Under the pieces are notes generated by a model, which did not search any database, was not told the origin of the DNA, and saw only the letters and a program-made list of their open reading frames with translations. A stretch of 37,972 bases of DNA from a virus: positions 1-37,972 of the IMG/VR virus record IMGVR_UViG_3300025424_000004; one strand, written 5' to 3'. Positions 23,839 to 30,500 of the stretch are shown one piece after another. The translations under genes and the position numbers were made by a program. How positions within the stretch are numbered: position 1 is the first letter of the stretch; each line of letters starts with the position of its first letter.

Positions 23839-24480
23839 ATGCTGGGCGCAAACTATCTAGGCGCTCCGTATCTGGGGCAGGCCTACGCAGGACTGACGCG
23901 GAAATCTGCGACGGGCTCGGCAACCGGCTCGTTCACCGGCTCCGGAACGGCGACCCAGACCTACCCAGCCACCGGCTCGGCTTCGGGCTCGTTCTCCGGC
24001 TCTGCCAGCGCCACCATACAGGCCACAGGAGCCCTCTCAGGCTCGTTCTCAGGCGCTGGAACTGGTGCTCCGGTATATCCGGCCACTGGTGCGCTCAACG
24101 GGATGTATGCCGCTTCCACGGCAGACTACCTCGTGGTCGTCGCTCACGGTGTCTACTCGTTCTCCGGCTCAGGCACGGCTGTCATCAGGGCTACCGGCTT
24201 CGCTTCAGGGACGTTCACCGGCTCTGCGACGGGGCTGGTCTACTACGTCGCCACCGGCTCAAGCTCGGGGGCGTTCAACGGATCCGCTACCGGCACGACT
24301 ATCCACCCCTCGCCTGGGCAAGTCACCGGCACGTTCTACGCCGCCTACGTCAAAGGCACGAACTACCAAGCGACTGTCACCGGCACGGAATACGCTTCTA
24401 GTGTCCACGGCACGACCTACCAAGCCACCGTCGAGGGGACTTCCTACTCGGCCTCAGTCAAAGGAACCACCTACCAATGA
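23839..24480 (+). CDS. Repetitive fibre protein, about 20-aa and 9-aa repeats
   Basis: The 213-residue protein starts with LGANYLGAPYLGQ, then has about six units of roughly 20 residues built on ATGxxSGSFSGSATG. It ends with about five 9-residue units (VKGTNYQAT, VTGTEYASS, VHGTTYQAT, VEGTSYSAS, VKGTTYQ). Both repeat types look like beta-strand fibre building blocks. It sits at the end of the fibre cluster and ends in an ATGA overlap with the next gene. Confidence 0.75.
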   Translation: MLGANYLGAPYLGQAYAGLTRKSATGSATGSFTGSGTATQTYPATGSASGSFSGSASATIQATGALSGSFSGAGTGAPVYPATGALNGMYAASTADYLVVVAHGVYSFSGSGTAVIRATGFASGTFTGSATGLVYYVATGSSSGAFNGSATGTTIHPSPGQVTGTFYAAYVKGTNYQATVTGTEYASSVHGTTYQATVEGTSYSASVKGTTYQ

Positions 24481-24821
24481 CCTCCTACACCTACTACGAG
24501 GGCGCAACGCTACAGCTAACGACCAAGGACTACCCGTTCACCTCGCTCTCCGGAACGGCTGTGAACCCCGACGTGGTGACGCTTCAGGTCTCCGTTCAGG
24601 GACAGTCCTCGCAGACCTACACCTGGACAAACCCCACGGGCGACCCCACCTCCACTATCGTCCACGACGGCACGGGCATCTTCCACGCCAACCTCTCGAC
24701 CACCGGCCTCGCTGGGGTCTGGTCGGTCATCTGGTCAGGCCAGCCCTCGAGCGGGATGGACACCACCAAGACCTCGGCGGTCTGGCAGGGCGAAATCACG
24801 GTATCTCCGACAGGCTTCTGA
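24477..24821 (+). CDS. Small beta-sandwich-like fibre or baseplate protein
   Basis: The ATG overlaps the upstream TGA. The 114 residues alternate polar and hydrophobic residues with Trp-rich strands (VWSVIWSG, TYTWTNPTG) and a DGTGIFHANLSTTGLAG segment like small Ig-type phage structural domains. It is the last gene of the structural block. A chaperone or small virion protein are both possible. Confidence 0.6.
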   Translation: MTSYTYYEGATLQLTTKDYPFTSLSGTAVNPDVVTLQVSVQGQSSQTYTWTNPTGDPTSTIVHDGTGIFHANLSTTGLAGVWSVIWSGQPSSGMDTTKTSAVWQGEITVSPTGF

Positions 24822-24824
24822 TAG

Positions 24825-24848
24825 CCTCAGGCTGTGGATAACCTGAGG
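24825..24848 (+). promoter_or_regulatory. Hairpin with DnaA-box-like loop over the next ribosome site
   Basis: CCTCAGG (24825-24831) and CCTGAGG (24842-24848) are perfect inverted repeats. The ten-base loop contains TGTGGATAA, the exact complement of the E. coli DnaA box TTATCCACA. The right arm is part of the strong ribosome site GAGGAGGAAG of the gene at 24856, so the hairpin could mask translation. It also sits at the boundary between structural and accessory genes. Confidence 0.55.
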
Positions 24849-24855
24849 AGGAAGT

Positions 24856-25092
24856 ATGACCACGCCTGACCTGTCCGAGTTCAGAACCAATATCAGAACC
24901 AAGCCCTGTATCGTCTCACGGTGGAGCGAAAAACTCTCAAGTGACGACCAGGCAAAGTTTCAAGCAGCACTTGAGGCTTTTGACATCAGCACGTCAGCAA
25001 TCTACCGGTGGGCCGAACAACGTGACGCTGACTTCCGGCTCAACTCGATGATGCTGCACCGACGAGGGAACTGCGCGTGTCGCCGGATCTGA
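24856..25092 (+). CDS. Small helical protein, possible HTH, before phosphoesterase
   Basis: The 78-residue protein has helices (DDQAKFQAALEAFDISTSA) followed by IYRWAEQRDADFRLN and a C-terminal HRRGNCAC. The arrangement resembles short DNA-binding phage proteins with a Cys-ended tail. It overlaps the phosphoesterase gene by 16 bases, and a very strong ribosome site (GAGGAGGAAG) precedes the ATG. It may act with the phosphoesterase on DNA. This is inference from adjacency. Confidence 0.6.
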   Translation: MTTPDLSEFRTNIRTKPCIVSRWSEKLSSDDQAKFQAALEAFDISTSAIYRWAEQRDADFRLNSMMLHRRGNCACRRI

Positions 25093-26249
25093 GCGAGTTC
25101 GACCAGCGCCCCGAGAAGTCCGTTCGGGCTTCTATCGAGGTCACTCCCGACGGGGGCGAGTTCCAGACTGGCGAGATGCGCCAGCCTATCGAACTGCGCA
25201 CCGACTGGGACGACGTACTACGAGGCTTCGGCCTCGACCCTGTGGAGTTCTACGTTGTCGATGACACGGTCAGAATGTCCAAGTGGCAGCAGTCCAAGCG
25301 CACCGAGAGCGGAGACCGAGACGTGGTCTGGCTCTACTCCTACAAGGCTCGCTTCGCCCGACGTGCGCCTCAGGCTACTGAGAGCGACATCGACGAACTC
25401 CGAGCGCAAATCAAGAAATGGCGACCCAAGCCGAGCAAGCGATACGCCACGAACACCGAGCCTGCCACGTTCCTCATCAACTGGGCCGACTGGCAGATAG
25501 GCAAGTCCGAGGGCGGTGGCGTAGAGGCCACAGTCGAACGGGTGCAGAACTCGATTACCGACTGCCTGGCTCGCATCGAGGAACTGCGCAAGGCCGGACG
25601 CAACATCGAGAAAGTCGCTATCTTCAATATGGGCGACCCCTCGGAGGGCTGCGCTGGCAACTACTCGAGCCAGACGTTCACCGTTCAGCTCAACCTACGG
25701 GCGCAACTGAACCTCGTGCTCGACCTGTGGACGCAGGGACTAGCGGTGCTTCAGCCCGACATCTTCGCCAGCGTTCTGTGTAATCACGGAGAATGGACAA
25801 GGAACGGCGGATCTAAACCGATTACCTCCGACAGCGACAACGCTGGGGGCTATCTCGCCGACACCCTGCGACGCATCTTCGACCAGGACGGCCCGAGCGA
25901 GTGGCATATCGCTCACGACGAAATGGTGCAGATGATTGAACTCTCCGGTGTGAACGTGGCTATCACCCACGGCCACAAGATAGCCGGTAAGGAGTTTGAG
26001 TGGCTTCGTGGGCAGTCCCAGAAACTCCAATACGAGACCGGCGAAATGCCGAACCTCTGGGTCACAGCTCACCGCCACCACTTCTCCGCCGAGGACTACG
26101 GCCCATTCTGGCGCTTCCAGTGTCCAAGCCTCGACGGGGGCTCCAAGTGGTACACCGACTCATCAGGGAAATGGTCTACACCTGGCACTCTCACGATGCT
26201 GGTCGGACGCCACGACCCTCGAGGCTGGTCGGACATCGCCGTTCTCTAG
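25077..26249 (+). CDS. Calcineurin-like metallophosphoesterase (Mre11/SbcD-like)
   Basis: The 390-residue protein has an N-terminal about 125-residue lead and then the phosphoesterase ligands in order: ADWQIGK (D138), FNMGDPSEG (D187), CNHGEW (N236, H237), ITHGHK (H298, H300) and TAHRHH (332-335). Mre11/SbcD enzymes process DNA ends. Similar genes are frequent in actinophages, where the role is not settled. The start is a GTG inside the previous gene. Because it lies in the late half, a function at DNA ends in packaging or in host DNA breakdown is possible. Confidence 0.8.
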   Translation: MSPDLSEFDQRPEKSVRASIEVTPDGGEFQTGEMRQPIELRTDWDDVLRGFGLDPVEFYVVDDTVRMSKWQQSKRTESGDRDVVWLYSYKARFARRAPQATESDIDELRAQIKKWRPKPSKRYATNTEPATFLINWADWQIGKSEGGGVEATVERVQNSITDCLARIEELRKAGRNIEKVAIFNMGDPSEGCAGNYSSQTFTVQLNLRAQLNLVLDLWTQGLAVLQPDIFASVLCNHGEWTRNGGSKPITSDSDNAGGYLADTLRRIFDQDGPSEWHIAHDEMVQMIELSGVNVAITHGHKIAGKEFEWLRGQSQKLQYETGEMPNLWVTAHRHHFSAEDYGPFWRFQCPSLDGGSKWYTDSSGKWSTPGTLTMLVGRHDPRGWSDIAVL

Positions 26250-26300
26250 TGTCCAACGGCTGACCAAACACAAGAGGCGCAGGTCTACTATCTATGACCT

Positions 26301-26447
26301 ATGGCTCAACTTATCTACCTGTGCGACGACTGTTCTAAAATGGTCGTACTAACCAAAGGGGCGCTCGTGAGCATCCCGTTCAACCGATTGCCGAACCTCG
26401 TCCTCGAGGCCGACAATCACAAGTGCAACAAGAAAGCAGCAGCGTGA
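26301..26447 (+). CDS. Small zinc-binding protein (48 aa)
   Basis: The ATG follows a 51-base gap after the phosphoesterase. The peptide has C8, C11 (CDDC) and H40, C42 (HKC), enough for one zinc site. Its stop overlaps the next GTG (GTGA), so it is coupled to the membrane protein. No ribosome site is evident. The family is unknown. Confidence 0.6.
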   Translation: MAQLIYLCDDCSKMVVLTKGALVSIPFNRLPNLVLEADNHKCNKKAAA

Positions 26448-26695
26448 ATAACTACCAGAAGAACATCGTGCGCACGTTCGTTCCCGTCCTCGTGGCGAGC
26501 GTCGTAGCGTGGATCACTAAGGCCGAGAAGCACCTCACCCCTACGGAGTTGGCAGTCGTCATCCCTGTAGGCTCGACGGTCTACTACGCCGCCATTCGTC
26601 AGCTCGAAGTCAAGTTCCCTAAGTTCTCGTGGCTCCTCGGTGCGCTGCCTGTCAAGGCCGCAGGCTCAACGCCAGTCGAAACGCCAGCCAAGTGA
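26444..26695 (+). CDS. Holin-like two-span membrane protein
   Basis: I prefer the GTG at 26444 because it makes the usual GTGA overlap. An in-frame GTG at 26423 would add seven residues. The 83-residue product has two hydrophobic segments (TFVPVLVASVVAWI and TELAVVIPVGSTVYYAAI) split by a short charged turn, then FPKFSWLLGALP and a polar tail. The pattern matches small actinophage holins. The next gene is a cell-wall hydrolase candidate, which supports a lysis role. Confidence 0.65.
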   Translation: MNNYQKNIVRTFVPVLVASVVAWITKAEKHLTPTELAVVIPVGSTVYYAAIRQLEVKFPKFSWLLGALPVKAAGSTPVETPAK

Positions 26696-27219
26696 GCGAG
26701 ATGCCGCAGCCTGGCGACATCGGTTTCGCACACTCTGACGGCATCTTCGGCAAACTCATCCGCTTCGGAGAGCGCATCCGCTTCGGCGAAAAACCCTCGC
26801 ACTGGAACCACGCTTTCATCGTGGACAGGGTCGTTATGGAGGGCTCTATCACCGACGGCACGGCCACGTTCAAGACCTACATCATCCAAGCGGAGCCAAC
26901 GGGCGTCACGAACGACAAGCTCATCGAGAGCGTCGGGTCGTACACGATTGTCGAGCCCACTCCCGATATGAGCCGCAAGGACATTCTGGCGTTCGCTCGA
27001 GCACAGGTCGGGAGCAAGTACGGCTGGGGCTCTATCGCCAGCGTCGCCATAGACATCATCAGCCCGAACTGGTGGCCGTCATTCCGCCGCCGTGGGACGT
27101 GGATCTGCTCCGCCCTGGTCGGCGAGGCCGTGCGCTACGGGGGCTTCCTCGCCCCGTGGCCGGACATCTACACCGTCACCCCAGCGCAACTCTTCACCGC
27201 AATAACAAACACACGCTAA
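26692..27219 (+). CDS. Permuted papain-like (YiiX/C92-type) cell-wall hydrolase candidate
   Basis: Starting at the GTG that overlaps the previous stop, the 175-residue protein opens with MPQPGDIGFAHSDG, a papain-like lead. HWNHAFIV places His40 before the Cys of WICSALVGE (Cys139), the reversed His-then-Cys order of circularly permuted NlpC/P60 enzymes. AFARAQVGSKYGWGS (100-114) is also typical. It may cut peptide or amide bonds in the wall. Together with the holin-like gene it forms a second lysis-type pair, 8 kb from the first. A strong terminator follows. Confidence 0.75.
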   Translation: MSEMPQPGDIGFAHSDGIFGKLIRFGERIRFGEKPSHWNHAFIVDRVVMEGSITDGTATFKTYIIQAEPTGVTNDKLIESVGSYTIVEPTPDMSRKDILAFARAQVGSKYGWGSIASVAIDIISPNWWPSFRRRGTWICSALVGEAVRYGGFLAPWPDIYTVTPAQLFTAITNTR

Positions 27220-27261
27220 GGTGAGAGTGTCCTCGTGACACATTACTTCCCCTCAGTAATC

Positions 27262-27310
27262 AAGCCCCCAGCCGGACTGTTATCCCAGTCGGCTGGGGGC
27301 TTTCTGCTTT
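27262..27310 (+). terminator. Strong rho-independent terminator, end of late genes
   Basis: AAGCCCCCAGCCG and CGGCTGGGGGCTT pair as a 13-bp GC-rich stem, with ACT and AGT extending it past one bulged G, and a T-rich tail follows (TTTCTGCTTT). It could terminate in both directions, since A-rich sequence precedes it. It separates late transcription from the early promoter right behind it. Confidence 0.9.
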
Positions 27311-27316
27311 ATATAC

Positions 27317-27345
27317 TTGCTACTGTCCAAACGTTGGACTACACT
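27317..27345 (+). promoter_or_regulatory. Early promoter with operator-like palindrome in the spacer
   Basis: TTGCTA (27317-27322), 17 bases, TACACT (27340-27345), then AAGGAGGAAG before the ATG at 27366. The spacer contains GTCCAA-ACG-TTGGAC (27325-27339), a perfect 6-bp-arm palindrome filling the space between the two boxes. A bound repressor there would block polymerase. A near copy lies in the promoter at 33272. Confidence 0.75.
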
Positions 27346-27365
27346 CGAGGAACAAGGAGGAAGTA

Positions 27366-27590
27366 ATGGCAATAGCAAAGGGACTGGTGCTCTCATCGTG
27401 GAACGGCTTTAACCGTGGCGATGAGGTCAAGGTGTCGAACGTTCGAGGGAAGTTCTACTTCTACTCGGTGCGCCTCGACGACAACCAGCAGCCTCTCTGG
27501 ATAACTGTCATCGGTGGCACTTGGCAACACTCCAAGTACCGCCACTTCCCCCCTGCCCTAGTCAGCGATATGAAGAAAGCGAAGCGATGA
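27366..27590 (+). CDS. Small basic protein, first early gene (74 aa)
   Basis: This is the first gene after the operator-bearing promoter, with a strong ribosome site. The product is basic and Trp/Tyr-rich (SSWNGFNRGDEVKVSNVRG, then ITVIGGTWQHSKYRH), consistent with a small beta barrel, but no family is recognised. Position suggests immediate-early expression. The stop overlaps the ATG at 27587. Confidence 0.65.
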   Translation: MAIAKGLVLSSWNGFNRGDEVKVSNVRGKFYFYSVRLDDNQQPLWITVIGGTWQHSKYRHFPPALVSDMKKAKR

Positions 27591-27847
27591 ATATTAGAGA
27601 GACACTGAACGAGTTGGGCTACAAACTGGTCGCAACCGACGAGTGGGGCGATGTCTACGGCATCAGCATCACGGGTGGAAACGCCTACGTCAGCATCTCC
27701 GAGGAGCCTGTCACTATCCAGGCTGTCAAGATGCCCGACGACGCAGAGGCCGTCACCACCGTCGTACACTTCAGCCACGCCTGCGAAGAGCTCACGGATC
27801 TACTGCGGAAGTGGAGTGATGTCACACCTGCAACTTATTCTGAGTGA
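27587..27847 (+). CDS. Unknown acidic early protein (86 aa)
   Basis: The ATG at 27587 overlaps the upstream TGA (ATGA). The frame is open earlier only as overlap. The product is a small alpha/beta protein (MNIRETLNELGYKLV, then YVSISEEPVTIQAVKM). Its 3' end overlaps the start of the HTH gene by 29 bases. The function is unknown. Confidence 0.6.
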   Translation: MNIRETLNELGYKLVATDEWGDVYGISITGGNAYVSISEEPVTIQAVKMPDDAEAVTTVVHFSHACEELTDLLRKWSDVTPATYSE

Positions 27848-27989
27848 GCGACTCGGCTACGACCTTATGGCATACGTCGAGGAAGCAAAGTCTGAGGGAA
27901 CCAGTTATCGGGAGATAGCGAAGTTCCTCACAGAAGAGACCGGCATCAAGGTCTCTAAATCAGCAGTCCACTACTGGCTGCACAACTAA
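27819..27989 (+). CDS. Small helix-turn-helix protein (56 aa)
   Basis: The ATG at 27819 gives MSHLQLILSERLGYDLMAYV then TSYREIAKFLTEETGIKVSKSAVHYWLHN in two overlapping pieces, a clear helix-turn-helix with almost nothing else. GGAAGTGGAG lies just upstream. A GTG at 27816 would add one residue. It probably binds DNA as a dimer and could be a repressor or activator of the early promoters, possibly of the operator 0.5 kb upstream. The target is not shown by sequence. Confidence 0.7.
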   Translation: MSHLQLILSERLGYDLMAYVEEAKSEGTSYREIAKFLTEETGIKVSKSAVHYWLHN

Positions 27990-28005
27990 AGAAAGAGGGA
28001 AAGTA

Positions 28006-28176
28006 ATGAAGTATCAAATCACGTTGTCGGGAGCGCAGTACGCAACCCTGATGACTTCACTGGCGTACACCGACGCCACGCTCCACGAGGGCGAGTTTCA
28101 CGACAAGGTGGAGGCACTGACCGACCACATCACCAGCACGTTCGAGCTGCTCGAGCCCGTATCGGTAGGTGCATAA
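28006..28176 (+). CDS. Small unknown protein (56 aa)
   Basis: GAGGGAAAG precedes the ATG at 28006, and the TAA overlaps the next ATG (TAATG). The product is a compact acidic alpha/beta protein (MKYQITLSGAQYATLMTSLA) with His and Glu near the middle. It has no Cys or membrane segment. It lies directly before the recombination gene. Confidence 0.6.
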   Translation: MKYQITLSGAQYATLMTSLAYTDATLHEGEFHDKVEALTDHITSTFELLEPVSVGA

Positions 28177-28700
28177 TGGCGTTCAACCTCAATGAGTACG
28201 AGCCAGTAGAAGTGCGCCTGGCTCGCTTCTGGGCCGAGCACCCAAACGGTCGAGTGCTGACCGAACTCATCCACCACGGCGAGGGACAGTTCATCGTCCG
28301 TACCGCCCTGTTCCGTGAGGGCGACAACCAGCCTTTCGCTACCGGCTACGCCGAGGAACTGGTGACTACCCGAGGCGTGAACCAGACCTCTGCCCTCGAG
28401 AACTGCGAAACCAGTTCAACGGGCCGTGCGCTGGCGAACGCTGGGTACGCCCCCAAGGGCAAGCGACCCAGCCTCGAGGAGATGCAGAAAGTCGTCCGTG
28501 CCGGTGGCAAGCCAGCAACGCCCGAACTCACGGATCTACAGAAGTCCGTCCGTGAAGAACTGCTCAAGGTCTACCCCAAGACCGACGAGCGAAAGTCGTT
28601 CCTCGAAGCCCAGACGGGTCGCCAGTTGGCAGGTCTGTACGAGCTCACCGAGGACGAGTGCAACACAATCATCAAATCCCTAACGAAAGAGGAGAAGTAA
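28176..28700 (+). CDS. Erf/Rad52-like single-strand annealing protein candidate
   Basis: The 174-residue protein contains VRLARFWAEHPNGRV, FIVRTALFRE with PFATGYAEE, and NQTSALENCETSSTGRALA followed by NAGYAPKGKRPS. This conserved block occurs in phage proteins placed next to SSB and linked to single-strand DNA pairing. The C-terminal third is a charged helical tail. The gene is coupled to SSB by TAATG, and an exonuclease of the YqaJ type occurs at 35275, the usual partner. The exact family name is uncertain. Confidence 0.6.
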   Translation: MAFNLNEYEPVEVRLARFWAEHPNGRVLTELIHHGEGQFIVRTALFREGDNQPFATGYAEELVTTRGVNQTSALENCETSSTGRALANAGYAPKGKRPSLEEMQKVVRAGGKPATPELTDLQKSVREELLKVYPKTDERKSFLEAQTGRQLAGLYELTEDECNTIIKSLTKEEK

Positions 28701-29101
28701 TGGCTGAGGCCAACATCACTCTGGTCGGCAACCTGACCCGAGACCCAGAAATCAAGTTCCTGAACACCGGAACCCCAGCAGTCAAGTTCGGCTTGGCTGT
28801 GACCAAGAAGTGGCGTGACCGCAACGGAGCCGACCAGGAGCAGACCTCGTTCTTCGACTGCTCGGCACTGGGGCCAATCGCCACCAACATCGCCGACAGT
28901 CTCCACAAGGGCAACCGTGTCGTGGTGACGGGAACGCTCGAGCAGCGCTCCTACGACGACAAGGAGGGCAACAAGCGCTCTGCTGTCGAGGTCAAGGTCG
29001 AGGCCTGTGGCCCAGACCTGCGCTTCAACACCGCCAGCGTGTCTCAGGGCCTCTCACAGCCTGCCAAGCCTCGCTACTCCGAGCCAGAGGACGCTTTCTA
29101 A
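28700..29101 (+). CDS. ssb: Single-stranded DNA-binding protein
   Basis: Starting at the ATG overlapping the previous stop, the 133-residue protein has a full OB fold: NITLVGNLTRDPEIKF, TPAVKFGLAVTKKW, SFFDCSALGPIATNIADSL and GNRVVVTGTLEQRSYDDKEG. It ends in an acidic tip, SEPEDAF, which recalls the host-SSB tip that recruits repair and replication proteins. It should coat single strands in replication and recombination. GGAGAAG precedes the start. Confidence 0.93.
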   Translation: MAEANITLVGNLTRDPEIKFLNTGTPAVKFGLAVTKKWRDRNGADQEQTSFFDCSALGPIATNIADSLHKGNRVVVTGTLEQRSYDDKEGNKRSAVEVKVEACGPDLRFNTASVSQGLSQPAKPRYSEPEDAF

Positions 29102-29376
29102 TGGCGACCACCAGCGCAGGCGTACAGGCCATTCTCGACGGCATCGTGGAGAACTACGGCGACATCGAACTCACGGCTGAGGACGCAAAGGAGGTGTACG
29201 GAGGCTCAAAGGCTGGCAAGGTGAAAGACCTGGCACAGCACAACCTGCTTCAGTACGCCCTGCTTCACGCCCACCTACAGATCCAAGGGCTCGTGTCGCA
29301 CATCGAGAACCTGAACCACCCCAACCGAGCGCAGCGTCGAGCTGCCAAGAAGCAGGGCCTCGTCCTGCCGAAGTAG
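29101..29376 (+). CDS. Unknown helical protein ending in a NRAQRRAAKK motif
   Basis: Coupled to SSB by TAATG. The 91-residue protein is helical with a basic C-terminus containing NRAQRRAAKKQG, a motif seen at the ends of many actinophage proteins of unknown role. It closes this operon, as a strong terminator follows 25 bases later. Confidence 0.65.
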   Translation: MATTSAGVQAILDGIVENYGDIELTAEDAKEVYGGSKAGKVKDLAQHNLLQYALLHAHLQIQGLVSHIENLNHPNRAQRRAAKKQGLVLPK

Positions 29377-29400
29377 TCCCGTTCCCCCGAACGATGAGAG

Positions 29401-29428
29401 ACCGGCCTCTTCGGGGGCCGGTTTCTTT
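29401..29428 (+). terminator. Rho-independent terminator with TTCG tetraloop
   Basis: ACCGGCCTC (29401-29409) pairs with GGGGCCGGT (29414-29422), one G-T wobble, around the very stable loop TTCG. TTTCTTTAT follows as the T tract. It ends the SSB operon just before a new promoter. Confidence 0.92.
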
Positions 29429-29433
29429 ATGTC

Positions 29434-29462
29434 TTGACACTCGACTCGAGGCGCACTATCCT
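29434..29462 (+). promoter_or_regulatory. Strong sigma70-like promoter
   Basis: TTGACA (29434-29439), 17 bases, TATCCT (29457-29462). The -35 box is consensus. The spacer starts with CTCGA-C-TCGAG (29440-29450), a perfect palindrome that may be an operator. The predicted start, about 29469, coincides with the first base of a perfect hairpin. Confidence 0.85.
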
Positions 29463-29468
29463 GACCCT

Positions 29469-29506
29469 GTCGGCAAAGAGCCGACGTTCCTGAGGAGGAA
29501 GAAATG
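29469..29506 (+). promoter_or_regulatory. 5' leader: terminal hairpin plus shared ribosome-site element
   Basis: GTCGGC (29469-29474) and GCCGAC (29480-29485) form a 6-bp stem at the expected transcript start. TTCCTGAGGAGGAAGAAATG (29487-29506) follows. This element also occurs before 33343 and 35275. TTCCT and AGGAA can pair, which would partly hide the Shine-Dalgarno. Confidence 0.8.
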
Positions 29507-29698
29507 AAAAAGCGCAACATCAGCATCCGCAAGGGCCGTGACATCACCCTGTTCGCAGGCGTCGGGACGTTCCTGGCAATCGAACTCTACGGCTTCGGCT
29601 ACTACTGGAACGAAGCACAGATGTACCTCTGGGCTATTGGTGGCGGCCTGCTCGCCTCTGTCGTGACGGCTGGCTACCTCGCAGTCGTCTCAGAATGA
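29504..29698 (+). CDS. Small two-span membrane protein (64 aa)
   Basis: First gene behind the consensus promoter and the shared leader, so probably highly expressed. After a basic start (MKKRNISIRKGR) come two hydrophobic segments (ITLFAGVGTFLAIELYGFGY and YLWAIGGGLLASVVTAGYLA). A small membrane protein made early could alter the host envelope or exclude other phages. No family is recognised. Its stop overlaps the first WhiB start. Confidence 0.7.
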   Translation: MKKRNISIRKGRDITLFAGVGTFLAIELYGFGYYWNEAQMYLWAIGGGLLASVVTAGYLAVVSE

Positions 29699-30057
29699 AC
29701 TGCTACGGAAAGACCGACATCTTCTTCACCAAAAAGAAGTTCCGAGAGGCTAAGGAACTCTGCCGGAGTTGCCCGAAACTACAAGAGTGCCGAGACTGGG
29801 GGCTCCGCTACGAGGAGTTCGGCGTCTGGGGTGGGCTAGATCCAGGCCAGCGCAAGCGAGTGCGCAGGGAGCAAGGCATCAAGTTCAGCGCTGTGCTCCC
29901 TAGTGCTAAGGCCGGCCACGCTAACTGCGGCACGAACGCCGGATACCACGCCCTGCTCAAAGCCAGCGAGAACCGCCAAGTGTGGTGCTCGAAGTGCCGA
30001 GAGGCGCACAGGGTCTACGTCGCCGAGCGCAACTGGCTACGAGCTCAGAGGCGATGA
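29695..30057 (+). CDS. whiB: WhiB-like iron-sulfur regulator with extra Cys/His module (1)
   Basis: The 120-residue protein has the four Cys of a WhiB 4Fe-4S site (C3, C23, C26, C32), the turn GVWGG (43-47) and a basic segment QRKRVRREQ. WhiB proteins act with the primary sigma factor and are limited to Actinobacteria and their phages. Beyond residue 70 is an additional module with H75, C78 (HANCGTNAGYHALL) and C98, C101, H105 (CSKCREAH), likely another metal site. The spacing C3-x19-C23 is short. It overlaps the membrane gene upstream and its paralogue downstream. Confidence 0.88.
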   Translation: MNCYGKTDIFFTKKKFREAKELCRSCPKLQECRDWGLRYEEFGVWGGLDPGQRKRVRREQGIKFSAVLPSAKAGHANCGTNAGYHALLKASENRQVWCSKCREAHRVYVAERNWLRAQRR

Positions 30058-30500
30058 TGTTCGACAACCCACCCTGTCAGGGCAAGACCGACCTGTTCTA
30101 TCCGCCACTAGTGGAGTTCGACAGCCCCCACCACGTCTCGGAACTGAGAGAGCGCAAAGAGGCCGCCGAAGCCGAGGCTAAGGCTATCTGCCAGACCTGC
30201 CCGTACGTCGAGCCCTGCCTCGAGGCCGCACTGGACGGAGAGACCTACGGCATCTGGGGCGGCAAGAGCCCTGCCGAACGTCGAGAGATCCGCATCGAGC
30301 GCAAACTCATCATCCGTCGAGGGCCGTACGGCAACAACCACAATAACTGCGGAACCGAGGCCGGATACCAGGCACTCGCCAAAGAGGTGCAGGCCCGTGG
30401 AGGCTCCGCAGCCGGTCATCGGGTCAAGTGTAAGGCCTGCCGTCGGGCGCACAGTGCTCGGGTCATAGAACTGCGAGAGAAGAGGAAGCAGGAACAATGA
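30054..30500 (+). CDS. whiB: WhiB-like iron-sulfur regulator with extra Cys/His module (2)
   Basis: The 148-residue paralogue starts at the ATG overlapping the first WhiB stop. A second ATG follows directly, so Met2 is possible. Iron-sulfur Cys are C8, C46, C49 and C55, GIWGG is at 66-70, and a basic RREIRIERK segment follows. The same extra module is present with H96, C99 (HNNCGTEAGYQALA) and C126, C129, H133 (CKACRRAH). The two genes look like a duplication that has diverged, with different loop lengths between Cys residues. Possible dimerisation or competition for the host sigma factor is inference. Confidence 0.88.
   Translation: MMFDNPPCQGKTDLFYPPLVEFDSPHHVSELRERKEAAEAEAKAICQTCPYVEPCLEAALDGETYGIWGGKSPAERREIRIERKLIIRRGPYGNNHNNCGTEAGYQALAKEVQARGGSAAGHRVKCKACRRAHSARVIELREKRKQEQ

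Noticed and set aside
26250-26300. GTCCAACGGCTGAC as a third copy of the operator
   Set aside because: The spacing between arms is different, the palindrome is imperfect, and no promoter boxes surround it.
24822-27220. CRISPR array, tRNA gene or insertion sequence
   Set aside because: No regularly spaced repeats, cloverleaf-like sequence, transposase or terminal inverted repeats were seen here or elsewhere in the window.
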